From assembly GCA_004102805.1 (NCBI GenBank), contig SCEG01000029.1:1-36860 (forward strand): 36,860 nucleotides of DNA, written 5' to 3'. The first letter of the stretch is position 1, and every line of letters begins with the position of its first letter. Below are positions 1 through 8,887 of this stretch, in pieces. The position numbers and the translations under genes were made by a program. Under the pieces are notes generated by a model, which did not search any database, was not told the DNA's origin, and worked only from the letters and a program-made list of their open reading frames with translations. Origin of the DNA: Muribaculaceae bacterium Isolate-002 (NCI) (GTDB lineage Bacteria; Bacteroidota; Bacteroidia; Bacteroidales; Muribaculaceae).

Positions 1-135
1 TTAAGGCTCCAACCCCAATATAATCATTTGAAAAGTGCGACAAGGTTTGCAGGCCTGAAAATCGCGTAACCAACATGAATACAGAGTTTAATAATTTCGC
101 ATTAACAGATTTTAAAAGACGCCAGTGAAAAATTA

Positions 136-396
136 TTGAATAAGAAATTACAGGCTCATACTGAATTTGAAATGTATTATAAATCATATTTTAATAAATA
201 TCCGAAAACAGATGAGACTATAGATGACAAAACTATTATATCATTGGCAGATAGACTAAATAGACAAATATGGCTGTATGACATAAGCAAATCATCCAAA
301 AAAGCAATAATAAAAAACTATAAATCAATCATTCAAACTTCAAAATCGTCCAGAATTGGAACGGTAAGACTGATTATAAACAGACTGTTTCATTAA
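136..396 (+). CDS. Broken or partial capsule-locus protein, C-terminal part
   Basis: I do not recognise this 86-residue basic, Lys/Ile/Ser-rich reading frame. It opens with TTG and has no convincing ribosome binding site. The same frame is open upstream only from about position 106. Just before it, two short open stretches in other frames look protein-like: residues KSATRFAGL in the frame starting at base 1, then ENRVTNMNTEF in the frame containing bases 75-125. Joining them to this frame needs a -1 shift near 57 and a +1 shift near 114, which cancel. I read this as the tail of a capsule gene (possibly a transferase) that is decayed or mis-sequenced, not as an independent small gene. It is AT-rich like the gene after it. 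No function is assigned. Confidence 0.35.
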   Translation: MNKKLQAHTEFEMYYKSYFNKYPKTDETIDDKTIISLADRLNRQIWLYDISKSSKKAIIKNYKSIIQTSKSSRIGTVRLIINRLFH

Positions 397-503
397 TATT
401 CCGGAACGTATTAACCTAAAATTAATTTGCCAACTATAATTTATAACTAACGTAAATAAAATTTTTGATAACAGCATCTCTCAAAGACTAAATATATTAA
501 GAA

Positions 504-1643
504 ATGAAGATAGCTTTTTTAATTCAGGATCTCTTTCAGCTTGGGGCACAGTATGTCACAGCGCTAATGATACGTGGTTTTGTTGCAAAAGGTTATAATG
601 TTGATCTTGTGGTATCGAAAGTACATCAGGATTTACTTGAAGAAGGGACTATAAAGCCATTTGAAATACCAGCCAAAGCAAAAACCATCATATTGCCAGA
701 CCGAAAGGCTCAAAATAACATCAAAGCTATACGTGGTTATATAAAGAAAAATCAGCCGGACGCAATAGTAGCAATGAGTACAAATTATAATTTTGCACTT
801 GCATTTGCAGTTCTTGGATTATCTCGAAGCGTCAAAAGAAAAACAGTTATTGCATACGTTGAACATTCCAGTTTCGCAGGTTTGGACTTAAATACGATGA
901 AATCATCGCGTCCGCGATTATTTTCAAAAGGTTGGATAATGTCCTCTCTTTTAAACCACTCATTTGATGTAATAATGGGGGTTTCAGCCGGGACTTCTCA
1001 AGCAATCGAATATTCCCAACGACGTAAACCAAATTCTGTAGTCACAGTATATAATCCGGTAATCGACGGCTTTTATTGGGAAAAAGTAAAATCAGAACCC
1101 AGCCACCCTTGGATTAAAGTTAAAACTATCCCGACATTAGTAGCTGCCGGCGCACATTCCAGTTTCAAAAATCATAAATGCCTGTTTGAAGCAATTAGAT
1201 TAGCAAATAAAAAAACACCTGTAAGAGTGGTATTATTTGGGAAAGGGAAACTGACTGATAACTATCGACAATGGATTGACGAGAACAGCATGAATGAATT
1301 TATCATGCTGTCAGGTCATACAGATAACCTTCCCGCTGAAATAAAAGCCGCCGATGCATTTATTGTATCCTCTGATGTGGAAAGTTTTTCGGTTGTACTT
1401 GTAGAAGCACTTGCCGCAGGTACTCCGATAATATCGACCAATTGTCCGTTCGGACCACCCGAACTATTGAAAAATGGAGAGTACGGCACGTTAGTGCCTG
1501 TAAATAATCCACAAGCATTAGCAGACGCCATAGTGGAACAAATACGCAATCCGCGACCGGCCGCCCCCTCGGAGGCTTGGAAACCTTATACGGTAGAGAA
1601 TGTCGTCAACGCATACGAAAAGGCTTTAGGATTTTGCCGGTGA
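504..1643 (+). CDS. GT4-family (GT-B fold) capsule glycosyltransferase
   Basis: 379 residues, the normal size for a GT4 retaining glycosyltransferase acting at the cytoplasmic face of the inner membrane on a lipid-linked oligosaccharide. The N-terminal domain starts with a beta strand and a short glycine-poor loop (KIAFLIQDLFQLGAQ). VEHSSF near residue 119 and VYNPV near 182 are typical inter-domain landmarks. The C-terminal donor-binding domain contains the EX7E motif (E293 in ESFSVVLVE and E301), then AAGTPII and the FGPPELL loop. Donor and linkage cannot be read from the sequence. It is strongly AT-rich, more so than the genes after 10.5 kb, which suggests transfer as part of a serotype-specific cassette. 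The start is ATG with no Shine-Dalgarno, usual for Bacteroidetes. Confidence 0.88.
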   Translation: MKIAFLIQDLFQLGAQYVTALMIRGFVAKGYNVDLVVSKVHQDLLEEGTIKPFEIPAKAKTIILPDRKAQNNIKAIRGYIKKNQPDAIVAMSTNYNFALAFAVLGLSRSVKRKTVIAYVEHSSFAGLDLNTMKSSRPRLFSKGWIMSSLLNHSFDVIMGVSAGTSQAIEYSQRRKPNSVVTVYNPVIDGFYWEKVKSEPSHPWIKVKTIPTLVAAGAHSSFKNHKCLFEAIRLANKKTPVRVVLFGKGKLTDNYRQWIDENSMNEFIMLSGHTDNLPAEIKAADAFIVSSDVESFSVVLVEALAAGTPIISTNCPFGPPELLKNGEYGTLVPVNNPQALADAIVEQIRNPRPAAPSEAWKPYTVENVVNAYEKALGFCR

Positions 1644-1697
1644 CAATTAATAATGGCAATACTTTCATCGTATTATTAATCAATAATATACTTAACG

Positions 1698-2207
1698 ATG
1701 CATTTAAGCACTAAAAAATTATATTTTTACCATCTTATCTGTGGACTTATCCCTGTCAGCAGATGCCACGGGCTGAAATCGAGACTTCTAAGATGGTGCG
1801 GGGCCAAAGTCGGGAAAAATGTCGAAATAATGTCGACAGCAAAATTTTATGGCGGTTTTGAGCTTATTATCGGAGACGGGGTGTTTATCGGTTATGACGC
1901 GATGATTTTCGGACATAATGAGTCTTCGATTATAATAGAAGACTACGCCAAAGTCGGGACTCGGGCATCAATAGTTACCGGTAGCCATGAATATACCTTA
2001 GACACTCCAAGCATAGCCGGTAAAGGCATATTTGCCAATGTAAGAGTCTGCAAAGGAGCTTCAATTGAAACCAATGCGATAATACTCCCCGGAAAAACAA
2101 TCGGAGAAATGTCACATGTCGCTTCGGGAAGCGTGGTGACCCATGATGTGCCACCATATACCCGTGTGGCCGGTGTGCCGGCAAGAGTTATAAAAAATTT
2201 CAAATAA
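1698..2207 (+). CDS. Hexapeptide-repeat (LbH) acyltransferase, WbbJ/Maa type
   Basis: A 169-residue left-handed beta-helix acyltransferase, probably an O- or N-acetyltransferase that uses acetyl-CoA to decorate the capsule repeat unit. Imperfect hexapeptides run from about residue 35 to 150, including AKVGKNVEI, IIGDGVFIGYDA and ASIETNAIILPGKTIGEMSHVASGS broken over several coils. H97 in TGSHEYT is in the position of the catalytic histidine of this family, and the protein ends with the usual GVPARVIKNF. The N-terminal hydrophobic stretch (LYFYHLICGLIPV) is common in the longer capsule acetyltransferases. The next gene starts 8 bases after its stop, so the two are co-transcribed. The acetylated sugar is unknown. 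Confidence 0.88.
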   Translation: MHLSTKKLYFYHLICGLIPVSRCHGLKSRLLRWCGAKVGKNVEIMSTAKFYGGFELIIGDGVFIGYDAMIFGHNESSIIIEDYAKVGTRASIVTGSHEYTLDTPSIAGKGIFANVRVCKGASIETNAIILPGKTIGEMSHVASGSVVTHDVPPYTRVAGVPARVIKNFK

Positions 2208-2215
2208 GATTCGGA

Positions 2216-3538
2216 ATGATAAAACATCTAAAGCGCTTTTATGCCGACAGCAAGGTCTTGATGGGCGCTCCGGCTTGTGATAAGAGTGTTAAGCGAATAG
2301 CACTTATTTTTTCTACCGTAGCCCTGTTGGGCGCATCAATCGGAATACCATTCACAGCTGACATCGTTTATTATGGAATATTGCTGGTTTCACTCATGTT
2401 ACTGATGTATAAAGGCGGTTTCAAGTTATCAGCACCGTTTATCGCACTTTATATCATCATATTCTTAAATATAGCAATTACTGACATCCCCCCTTTATTC
2501 AAACCTGTCCAACGAACGATATTATTCATATTACTCACTCTGGTATGCACGTCTGCGATGGATACAAATATCGCCGTTAAATTCAGGGCATATTTATTTA
2601 GATATACCGTTTTCGGATTGATTATCATCGGAGTCGGGTCTTTTTTTTGTTTCTTCGCGGGGATAAACATGATGGCAGGCCGAGCTGATATGATGAGCGA
2701 TTTTGAGAAGTATTCCTCAACCGGAGGATGGTTCAGCGGACTGGCATCACACTCGATGATGCTTGGACCGATTGCGATGATTTCTGCATTGGCATTTTAT
2801 TTTTTGTATCAGAAGAATACCGACAAAATTTATCTTCTGTTATTTTTCGCTTCGGCCATGAGCGCAGTGTTCGCGGCAAGCCGCGCGGCATTATTGGGTC
2901 TTGTCATAGCGATAGTCTATAATCTTGTGACCGGTAAAGTCAATGCAGTCATACGAAAACGAATGATTGGCATACTTACTTTGTCCGCAATCCTTTCCAT
3001 ACCTATTGCCGGAATAGCATTCAAGGGGGTTCTTAACAAACAGGCGGCTCGAGAAAGTCAATCCGAAGGACTCAACAGCCGACAGGATAAATTTGATTAT
3101 CGTATAGCTGAGTTCAAATCATCACCTATATTGGGCGTGGGGTTCTGTGCCATTGATACCACCGGAGGAGATAGGTTCGACAACCGGGATGGACGCATAG
3201 AGCCGGGGACATCACATCTTTCGGTTCTTTCGATGCTCGGTATTTCAGGGTTCGCTGTCTACCTTGTGATATTATACAAGGCATATGCCAATACAAAAAA
3301 GATGCATACATTGCATTCGAGGTTTGTATTCACATGCTTCATTGCGTTTTTTGTACATGCATGGTTTGAGGGGTATATTTTTGCTGCCGGTGGATTTCTG
3401 GCATATCTATATTGGCTTGTCATCGGCCAGTGCATTGATTGCAGTAGGGCGTATAAGATGATAACGAAAAGAGATAAAAAAGATGTGATAGTTCCGAGAA
3501 TTGGCAATACTGAAGTGACGGGCCCGCATTTTCCATAA
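2216..3538 (+). CDS. O-antigen ligase/Wzy-like polysaccharide polymerase
   Basis: A 440-residue polytopic inner-membrane protein with about ten hydrophobic segments. The central part fits the Wzy_C (O-antigen ligase/polymerase) fold: ASRAALLGLVIA near residues 222-233, a periplasmic loop with SSPILGVGF, then EPGTSHLSVLSMLGISGF, the usual position of the loop histidine, followed by terminal helices. Such proteins polymerise undecaprenyl-PP-linked repeat units at the periplasmic face. It is the only polymerase candidate in this part of the locus, and its position among glycosyltransferases fits Wzy better than WaaL. The C-terminal tail (about 40 residues) is basic and cytoplasmic. Polymerase versus ligase cannot be settled from sequence alone. 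Confidence 0.8.
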   Translation: MIKHLKRFYADSKVLMGAPACDKSVKRIALIFSTVALLGASIGIPFTADIVYYGILLVSLMLLMYKGGFKLSAPFIALYIIIFLNIAITDIPPLFKPVQRTILFILLTLVCTSAMDTNIAVKFRAYLFRYTVFGLIIIGVGSFFCFFAGINMMAGRADMMSDFEKYSSTGGWFSGLASHSMMLGPIAMISALAFYFLYQKNTDKIYLLLFFASAMSAVFAASRAALLGLVIAIVYNLVTGKVNAVIRKRMIGILTLSAILSIPIAGIAFKGVLNKQAARESQSEGLNSRQDKFDYRIAEFKSSPILGVGFCAIDTTGGDRFDNRDGRIEPGTSHLSVLSMLGISGFAVYLVILYKAYANTKKMHTLHSRFVFTCFIAFFVHAWFEGYIFAAGGFLAYLYWLVIGQCIDCSRAYKMITKRDKKDVIVPRIGNTEVTGPHFP

Positions 3539-3552
3539 AAAACTGATTGGAA

Positions 3553-4701
3553 ATGACAATTGTATTTTTCTCGAATGTCCTTAATCACCATCAGGTAGCA
3601 CTCTGTGACGAATTGTACCGCCAGAATGGGGGGGATTTTTATTTTATAGAGACGGGAAGGCTCAACGCTTCACGCCGGTCGATGGGCTTCAGACGATTTG
3701 AGAGGCCATACGCAATCAGCTTAGCCGATAACGGCAACGGGCGGGCTGTGGAACTGGCAAAGACAGCCGATGTGGCTATAATGGGAGCCGAGTCATATCC
3801 GTATCTCAAGTTGCGTATGGAAGCGGGCTATGGGGTGACATTTTCTTATAGCGAACGCTGGCTGAAACAAGGCATAAAGAATATACTGTCGCCTAACCTG
3901 TTAAAACAGATCCGGTTATATCTCCTAAAAGGGCGAAAACGAAAATGGTACATGCTTGCTGCAAGCGGATATCTGGCCAATGACCTGGCCCGGATAGGCA
4001 TTTTCAAGGACAGGATATTCAAATGGGGCTATTTCCCTGGATATCCTGAGGCTAAACCGAATGAACGAAACACAGACCGTCCTGTCAGAATATTATGGGC
4101 GGCACGATTTATCGATTGGAAACGCCCTGACATCATGATAAAATTAGCAGAAATGCTTCAAGCTAATAACTACGACTTTGAAATGACAATGATTGGAGAT
4201 GGAGACATGGCGAAGTCAATAAATTCGTTGATAAGCTCGAGTCCTGAAACATCTCCCAGGATTAAGCTTAAAGGGAATATTCCGAACGAGGAGGTTTTGT
4301 CAGAGATGTCGAGAAGCGACATATATTGCTTCACCTCGACCCGCAGAGAGGGGTGGGGAGCTGTGCTGGGCGAGGCGATGGCGACAGGATGCTGCCCTGT
4401 GGCGTCGTCTGATGCCGGTGCAACGCCATTTCTTGTCGACGATGGCAGGAACGGACTGGTATTCCGGACTGATGACATCAATGATTTATACGATAAGGTA
4501 GCATATCTTATAGATAACCCCGACGCACGGATAAAAATGGGCGAGGCAGCCAAAGCGACAATGCTTAATGACTGGTGTGCATCAACTGCCGCTCGCGAGT
4601 TTTTGTCTCTTTCTAAAAAAGCGCTTGCGGGAACTTTGGAGAAACACTCCGACAGCAATCTGCCGGCATCTCCTGCATACCGGATAAAACTCATGCGATA
4701 A
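3553..4701 (+). CDS. GT4-family capsule glycosyltransferase with in-frame G7 tract
   Basis: 382 residues from the ATG at 3553; a TTG two codons earlier is possible but less likely. GT-B architecture: an N-terminal acceptor domain starting MTIVFFSNVLNHHQ, then a donor domain from about residue 178 with ARFIDWKRPDIMI (the usual strand plus Lys/Arg), MIGDGD, and the EX7E element in REGWGAVLGEAMATG, followed by SSDAGATPFLVDD. This is typical of retaining GT4 enzymes in capsule loci. The donor sugar is unknown. The gene is notable for a run of seven G at 3628-3634, read in frame as Asn-Gly-Gly-Asp near residue 27. A one-base slip there would stop translation early. It lies 15 bases after the polymerase gene. 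Confidence 0.88.
   Translation: MTIVFFSNVLNHHQVALCDELYRQNGGDFYFIETGRLNASRRSMGFRRFERPYAISLADNGNGRAVELAKTADVAIMGAESYPYLKLRMEAGYGVTFSYSERWLKQGIKNILSPNLLKQIRLYLLKGRKRKWYMLAASGYLANDLARIGIFKDRIFKWGYFPGYPEAKPNERNTDRPVRILWAARFIDWKRPDIMIKLAEMLQANNYDFEMTMIGDGDMAKSINSLISSSPETSPRIKLKGNIPNEEVLSEMSRSDIYCFTSTRREGWGAVLGEAMATGCCPVASSDAGATPFLVDDGRNGLVFRTDDINDLYDKVAYLIDNPDARIKMGEAAKATMLNDWCASTAAREFLSLSKKALAGTLEKHSDSNLPASPAYRIKLMR
3628..3634 (+). repeat. G7 homopolymer in an intact glycosyltransferase gene
   Basis: Seven consecutive G near the 5' end of the GT4 gene, in the frame that keeps the gene open. By eye it is one of only three G runs of seven or more in the window; the others (9644-9650 and 30080-30087) are out of frame. 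Such tracts can slip during replication. Confidence 0.9.
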
Positions 4702-4735
4702 TTTATCATAATTTCATCATACATAAAAGAAAACA

Positions 4736-6007
4736 ATGGACAACTACAAAATTTGTGTAATCGGTTTAGGCTACGTTGGATTGCCTTTGGCACGCTTGTT
4801 TTCAACAAAATATCCGACGATCGGATTTGATTTGAACAAGAGCAGGGTTGACGCGCTCATGCAGGGTCATGACGCTACTCTCGAGGTGAGCGACGAATTA
4901 CTGAAAGAAGCCATTGAGAAAAACGGGTTCAAATGCACTTCCAATCTTGACGAAATCAAGGACTGCAATATTTATATCGTAGCGGTTCCGACTCCCGTAA
5001 ATGATGATAATACTCCAGACCTCAAGCCTCTGTGGGGCGCGAGTGAAACAGTCGGGCATGTGATTTCCAGAGGTGACATTGTAATCTATGAATCAACAGT
5101 ATATCCTGGCGTAACTGAGGAGGAATGCCTTCCGGTTGTTGAAAAAGTCAGTGGGCTTAATTATAACGTGGACTTCTATGCAGGATATTCTCCGGAACGT
5201 ATCAATCCGGGTGACAAGCTCCACACAGTTGAGAAAATCAGGAAGGTAACCAGCGGTTCGACTCCCGAAATTGCAGATATTGTTGACAATCTTTATAACA
5301 GTGTACTTGTCAACGGCACGCACAAGGCTCCTACAATCCGTGTTGCGGAAGCGAGCAAAATCATCGAGAACTCTCAACGTGATGTCAACATCGCGTTCAT
5401 GAACGAACTCGCAAAGATATTCAATGCGATGGGCATAGACACTCATGATGTAATCGAGGCTGCAGCTTCAAAATGGAATTTCATAAAACTTAGTCCAGGT
5501 CTTGTGGGTGGCCACTGTATATCGGTTGACCCCTATTATCTGATACAGAAAGCTCAGGTATATGGCGTATTGCCCCGCATAATGCACTCTGCGCGCCGAC
5601 TCAACGACGGCATGGGAGCTTACGTTGCAAATCAGGTAATCAAGTGTATGAACCTCAAAGGCGCAAAGGTAAAGGATGCCAAGATACTGATTCTCGGTAT
5701 AACATTTAAGGAAAACTGCCCCGATGTGCGCAACACTAAAGTTGTCGACATATACCATACTCTTGAGGAATACACCGGCAATATCACCGTCTACGATCCC
5801 TGGGCTGACGCCTCCAAAGTGGAGAGAGAATATGGCATCGACATTGTCACTTCAATTCCGGAAGGAGAGAAATATGACGCAGTAATTCTTGCCGTATCTC
5901 ATAAGGAATTCGCGGATGTCGATTACAAGAATCTTATAACTGCTGACGGGGTAATATATGATGTGAAAGGCATTCTGCCACGCGATATCATTGACGCTCG
6001 ACTCTAA
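4736..6007 (+). CDS. wbpO: UDP-N-acetyl-hexosamine 6-dehydrogenase (WbpO/TviB family)
   Basis: 423 residues, the standard length for a UDP-glucose/UDP-HexNAc dehydrogenase, and close to WbpO/TviB along its whole length. It oxidises C6 of UDP-GlcNAc or UDP-GalNAc with two NAD+ to the uronic acid. Visible landmarks are the Rossmann loop VIGLGYVGLPLA (8-19), IYESTVYPGVTEEE, GYSPERINPGD, AEASKIIENSQRD (the conserved lysine helix), and GGHCISVDPYYL with catalytic Cys261 and the following Asp. The C-terminal NAD-dependent domain has GITFKENCPDVRNTK. The WbpO/TviB subgroup rather than WecC is suggested by the INPGDK and TFKENCPD wording. In this locus it supplies an acidic N-acetylated sugar, making the polysaccharide anionic. 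Confidence 0.9.
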   Translation: MDNYKICVIGLGYVGLPLARLFSTKYPTIGFDLNKSRVDALMQGHDATLEVSDELLKEAIEKNGFKCTSNLDEIKDCNIYIVAVPTPVNDDNTPDLKPLWGASETVGHVISRGDIVIYESTVYPGVTEEECLPVVEKVSGLNYNVDFYAGYSPERINPGDKLHTVEKIRKVTSGSTPEIADIVDNLYNSVLVNGTHKAPTIRVAEASKIIENSQRDVNIAFMNELAKIFNAMGIDTHDVIEAAASKWNFIKLSPGLVGGHCISVDPYYLIQKAQVYGVLPRIMHSARRLNDGMGAYVANQVIKCMNLKGAKVKDAKILILGITFKENCPDVRNTKVVDIYHTLEEYTGNITVYDPWADASKVEREYGIDIVTSIPEGEKYDAVILAVSHKEFADVDYKNLITADGVIYDVKGILPRDIIDARL

Positions 6008-6018
6008 GATTTCCAGAC

Positions 6019-7149
6019 ATGAAAATTTTGCAGATTCTTCCGGGATTTACAACCGGGGGGCCTTCGGTCTCAACTTCAGCTTTAGCGTTGCACATGCAGC
6101 GTTTAGGTCATGAGGTGCAGTTTCACACTGCCGAGGGTGATTTCTCTGAGTATCCCGATATCGACTTTCACCCATATCATTTCTACAATCTCCCGATTCT
6201 CCGACAGTTGGCGGTATCTCGTCAACTATATAATAATCTTAAGAAAGAGAGCAAGGATGCTCAGATCATACAGACAAACTCCCTCTGGCAATTCGCCAAT
6301 TTCGTTCACGAGTATGCCAGAAGAGGCAGCGAGGCGAAGTCTGTGATTGTTCCAAGAGGCACCTTTTCTAAATATGCACTATCATTATCGTCAAAGAAGA
6401 AAAGATTAATTCTTGCCTTAGGCCAACGGACAGCATTGGAGAAAGCCGATATGTTCATCGCCACCTGTCAAAAGGAATACGAAGATATCAGAGCTTTCTG
6501 TCTTAAACAGCCTATAGCAATCATACCCAACGGGCTGGATTTACCTGATACAGGAACAGTATCTAAGAAAAAAACAATAACATTCTTAGGGCGTATTCAT
6601 AAAGTAAAAGGCGTTGACATCCTGATCAAGGCATGGAGAAAGATTGAAGATGACGGTAGATTCAATGATTGGAATCTTGTAATTGCCGGTCCTACTTCAT
6701 CAGAGTATGCCAAAGATATCCAACGACAAGCTGAAAATCTTAAAACGGTGGAATTTACGGGGGAGATAAAAGGGGATGCAAAAAATAAACTTCTTGCAAA
6801 ATCTGCCATATACGTTCTACCAACTCATACTGAGAATTTCGGGATATCTATCGGAGAAGCTTTGGCTTGCGGCACGCCTGTCATTACTACTACCGGTGCT
6901 CCGTGGAGCGGACTGGTTGACAATGACTGCGGGTTGTGGATTGACCTGTCGATTGACAATCTGACCAAAGCGCTTAAAGATATGATGTCGCGTCCTATGG
7001 AACGTCTTGTCAGCATGGGGGAGAATGGCCGTCAGTGGATTAAGCGTGATTTCTCATGGGAGGAGATCGCCAAAAAGACAATTCAATCCTATAAATGGCT
7101 CCTCGACCCAGACAAGGTTGAAAAGCCCGATTGGATCTACCTCGACTAA
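6019..7149 (+). CDS. GT4-family capsule glycosyltransferase
   Basis: 376 residues, GT-B fold. The N-terminus MKILQILPGFTTGGPSVST is the classical glycine-rich acceptor-domain loop. RGTFSKYALS (about 113-122) is the region where many GT4 enzymes carry the acceptor or phosphate loop. The donor domain begins near 185 with ITFLGRIHKVKGVDILI, followed by VIAGP, FTGEIKGDAK, and the EX7E motif in ENFGISIGEALACGTPVI, then the GAPW loop. Adds one sugar to the lipid-linked repeat unit in the cytoplasm; specificity is not readable. It starts 11 bases after the dehydrogenase gene and its 3' end nearly abuts the next gene, so all belong to one transcript. Confidence 0.9.
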   Translation: MKILQILPGFTTGGPSVSTSALALHMQRLGHEVQFHTAEGDFSEYPDIDFHPYHFYNLPILRQLAVSRQLYNNLKKESKDAQIIQTNSLWQFANFVHEYARRGSEAKSVIVPRGTFSKYALSLSSKKKRLILALGQRTALEKADMFIATCQKEYEDIRAFCLKQPIAIIPNGLDLPDTGTVSKKKTITFLGRIHKVKGVDILIKAWRKIEDDGRFNDWNLVIAGPTSSEYAKDIQRQAENLKTVEFTGEIKGDAKNKLLAKSAIYVLPTHTENFGISIGEALACGTPVITTTGAPWSGLVDNDCGLWIDLSIDNLTKALKDMMSRPMERLVSMGENGRQWIKRDFSWEEIAKKTIQSYKWLLDPDKVEKPDWIYLD

Positions 7150-7160
7150 CATTAAATTCC

Positions 7161-8003
7161 ATGTACTTAAATATGAAATCGTTACCAATCCTAATGACTG
7201 CTTCGGTCAGTACACGTGGTATGGAAGGGGCATGTTTTAGCGACCATGAACGCTACAATATGTATCTCAACACACTAATCGCCTACCTATCGGACGGTTA
7301 TGCCATTAGTGGGAGTAATTTAGTCTTTGTTGATAACTCGGGCTGGGATTTGAACTCCTTTTATACAGATTTGAAAGAGAATTTCAGCGAGGAAACGTTG
7401 AAATCGCGGGTAGAGTTTATTTCTCTTTCTCCTGATTTATTTGACATCTCGAAAGGGAAAGGCTACAACGAACTTCTGATGATTAATCTCGCTATTGACA
7501 AATCAGTATTTATAAATGAGGCCGGCGCGTTTTTCAAAGTGACAGGACGATACCCTATCCTTAATCTTTCCCGCTTTGTTTCTGCTGCCCATAAGGCTTT
7601 TGAGGATGGTTATAGCTTTTACTGCGATATAAAAAGCCACAATCTTTACCGAATGCTTGGGCTGAATTGGAACAGCCACACTTTTGAGGCCAGGTTGTGG
7701 GGTAGCAAAGTGGACTTTTATAAAAAGAATATCAGTGAGCAATACGTCAACTGTTATGACTATGACGGGCGCTTTGTTGAAAATGTCCTGTATAATGAAC
7801 TAAGCCGACTCTCCAACGATTTCAAGCAAAGCAAAGAGGCCGGAATGATGATACGTTTCGACCGCGAGGCCCGGTTTGGCGGAATTGAAGGCAGCACTTC
7901 TTCTGCAGCTTCTTTCTCCAAGGATCAGCAGTCATTTAAAAGCAGAGTCAAGATTATGATTGGTAACTTTTTCAGAATATTCACTCCTTGGTTTAAGTTT
8001 TAA
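7161..8003 (+). CDS. Unrecognised capsule-locus protein, possibly a glycosyltransferase
   Basis: 280 residues from the ATG at 7161; a TTG at 7131 would overlap the upstream gene by 19 bases and is less likely. No signal peptide and no membrane segment. I do not recognise a named domain with certainty. The order of motifs (LVFVDNSGWDL, then ISLSPDLFDISKGKGYNE, then AGAFFKVTGRYPI, then YCDIKSH) resembles GT-A-like capsule proteins that carry KGxGE followed by an F-K-x-TGRY strand; that resemblance is from memory and is the main argument for a sugar-transferase role. It sits tightly between a GT4 and a GT2 gene (3 bases before the next start), so it surely acts on the same polysaccharide. A cytoplasmic decorating or transfer role is an inference. 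Confidence 0.6.
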   Translation: MYLNMKSLPILMTASVSTRGMEGACFSDHERYNMYLNTLIAYLSDGYAISGSNLVFVDNSGWDLNSFYTDLKENFSEETLKSRVEFISLSPDLFDISKGKGYNELLMINLAIDKSVFINEAGAFFKVTGRYPILNLSRFVSAAHKAFEDGYSFYCDIKSHNLYRMLGLNWNSHTFEARLWGSKVDFYKKNISEQYVNCYDYDGRFVENVLYNELSRLSNDFKQSKEAGMMIRFDREARFGGIEGSTSSAASFSKDQQSFKSRVKIMIGNFFRIFTPWFKF

Positions 8004-8005
8004 CG

Positions 8006-8887
8006 ATGGATATTTCGGTTGTCATATTGACTTGTAATGAGGCGCTGCATATAGAGCGGTGTATTGAGAGTGCGCGACGGGTGGCGGATAAGATTTTTGT
8101 GGTAGACAGCCATTCCACCGACGGCACACAAGAGCTTGCACGTAAGACCGGGGTCACTGTTGTAGAGCATGATTACGTCAATCAGGCACAACAGATGCAG
8201 TGGGCTATCGACAATCTTAATCTTACTACGGAGTGGGTTATGCGTATGGATGCTGATGAGTATCTTACTGACCGGCTTGTAGAAGAAATCAAATCACAAC
8301 TTCCTATATTGCCTGCCGACGTGACGGGTGTGTATTTGCCGTTTGATGTCATTTTTCAGGGGAAGAATGTGAAACACGGTCGTTTGCACGCGCCTGAGAT
8401 TTTGCGTATATGGCGTCGCGGGAAGGCTTATATGGAACAACGCTGGATGGATGAGCGCATGGTTCTCACCGAGGGAAAGGCAATTAGTTTTAAAGGCCGG
8501 TTTGTGGATCATAATCTGAATTCGTTGGCGTGGTGGACTGCGAAGCATAACAATTATTCGAACCGTGAGCTTGCGGTGGAGGCGATGCGGATGTATGGCA
8601 TCGGATCGGATGATGAGGCTCTGAAGGGGCGCAATCAGAAAAAGGGTATGTATTACCGGCTGCCGGCGTTTTTCCGTGCGGGGGTTTATTTCTCTGTGAG
8701 ATATTTTCTGCTGGGAGGTTTTATCGACGGTAAGGCGGGGCTGATATGGGCCACGCTGCAGGCTTACTGGTATCGCTTCCTGATTGATGCCAAATTGAGC
8801 GAGATGAAGCGCGAACTTGGCAAGAATCCCACTCCCGACCAAGTAATTGCCTATTTCAAGGAGAAATACAATATTATATTGAAGTAA
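8006..8887 (+). CDS. GT2-family glycosyltransferase, WaaE/KdtX-like
   Basis: 293 residues with a GT-A fold. MDISVVILTCNEALHIERC is the canonical GT2 N-terminus, VVDSHSTDGTQELA contains the nucleotide-binding Asp and the SxDGT loop, and WVMRMDADEYLT carries the metal-binding DxD. The C-terminal half (KGMYYRLPAFFRAGVYFSVR and the following hydrophobic stretch FLLGGFIDGKAGLIWATLQAYW) is typical of WaaE-type enzymes that sit on the inner membrane. It probably adds a residue of the capsule repeat unit or a beta-linked sugar. It starts 2 bases after the upstream stop. It is the last intact gene before a 0.6 kb degenerate stretch. Sugar specificity is unknown. Confidence 0.88.
   Translation: MDISVVILTCNEALHIERCIESARRVADKIFVVDSHSTDGTQELARKTGVTVVEHDYVNQAQQMQWAIDNLNLTTEWVMRMDADEYLTDRLVEEIKSQLPILPADVTGVYLPFDVIFQGKNVKHGRLHAPEILRIWRRGKAYMEQRWMDERMVLTEGKAISFKGRFVDHNLNSLAWWTAKHNNYSNRELAVEAMRMYGIGSDDEALKGRNQKKGMYYRLPAFFRAGVYFSVRYFLLGGFIDGKAGLIWATLQAYWYRFLIDAKLSEMKRELGKNPTPDQVIAYFKEKYNIILK

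Noticed and set aside
3541..3552. TTG start at 3547 for the second GT4
   Set aside because: The ATG at 3553 gives the usual GT4 N-terminus, and the TTG adds only two residues.
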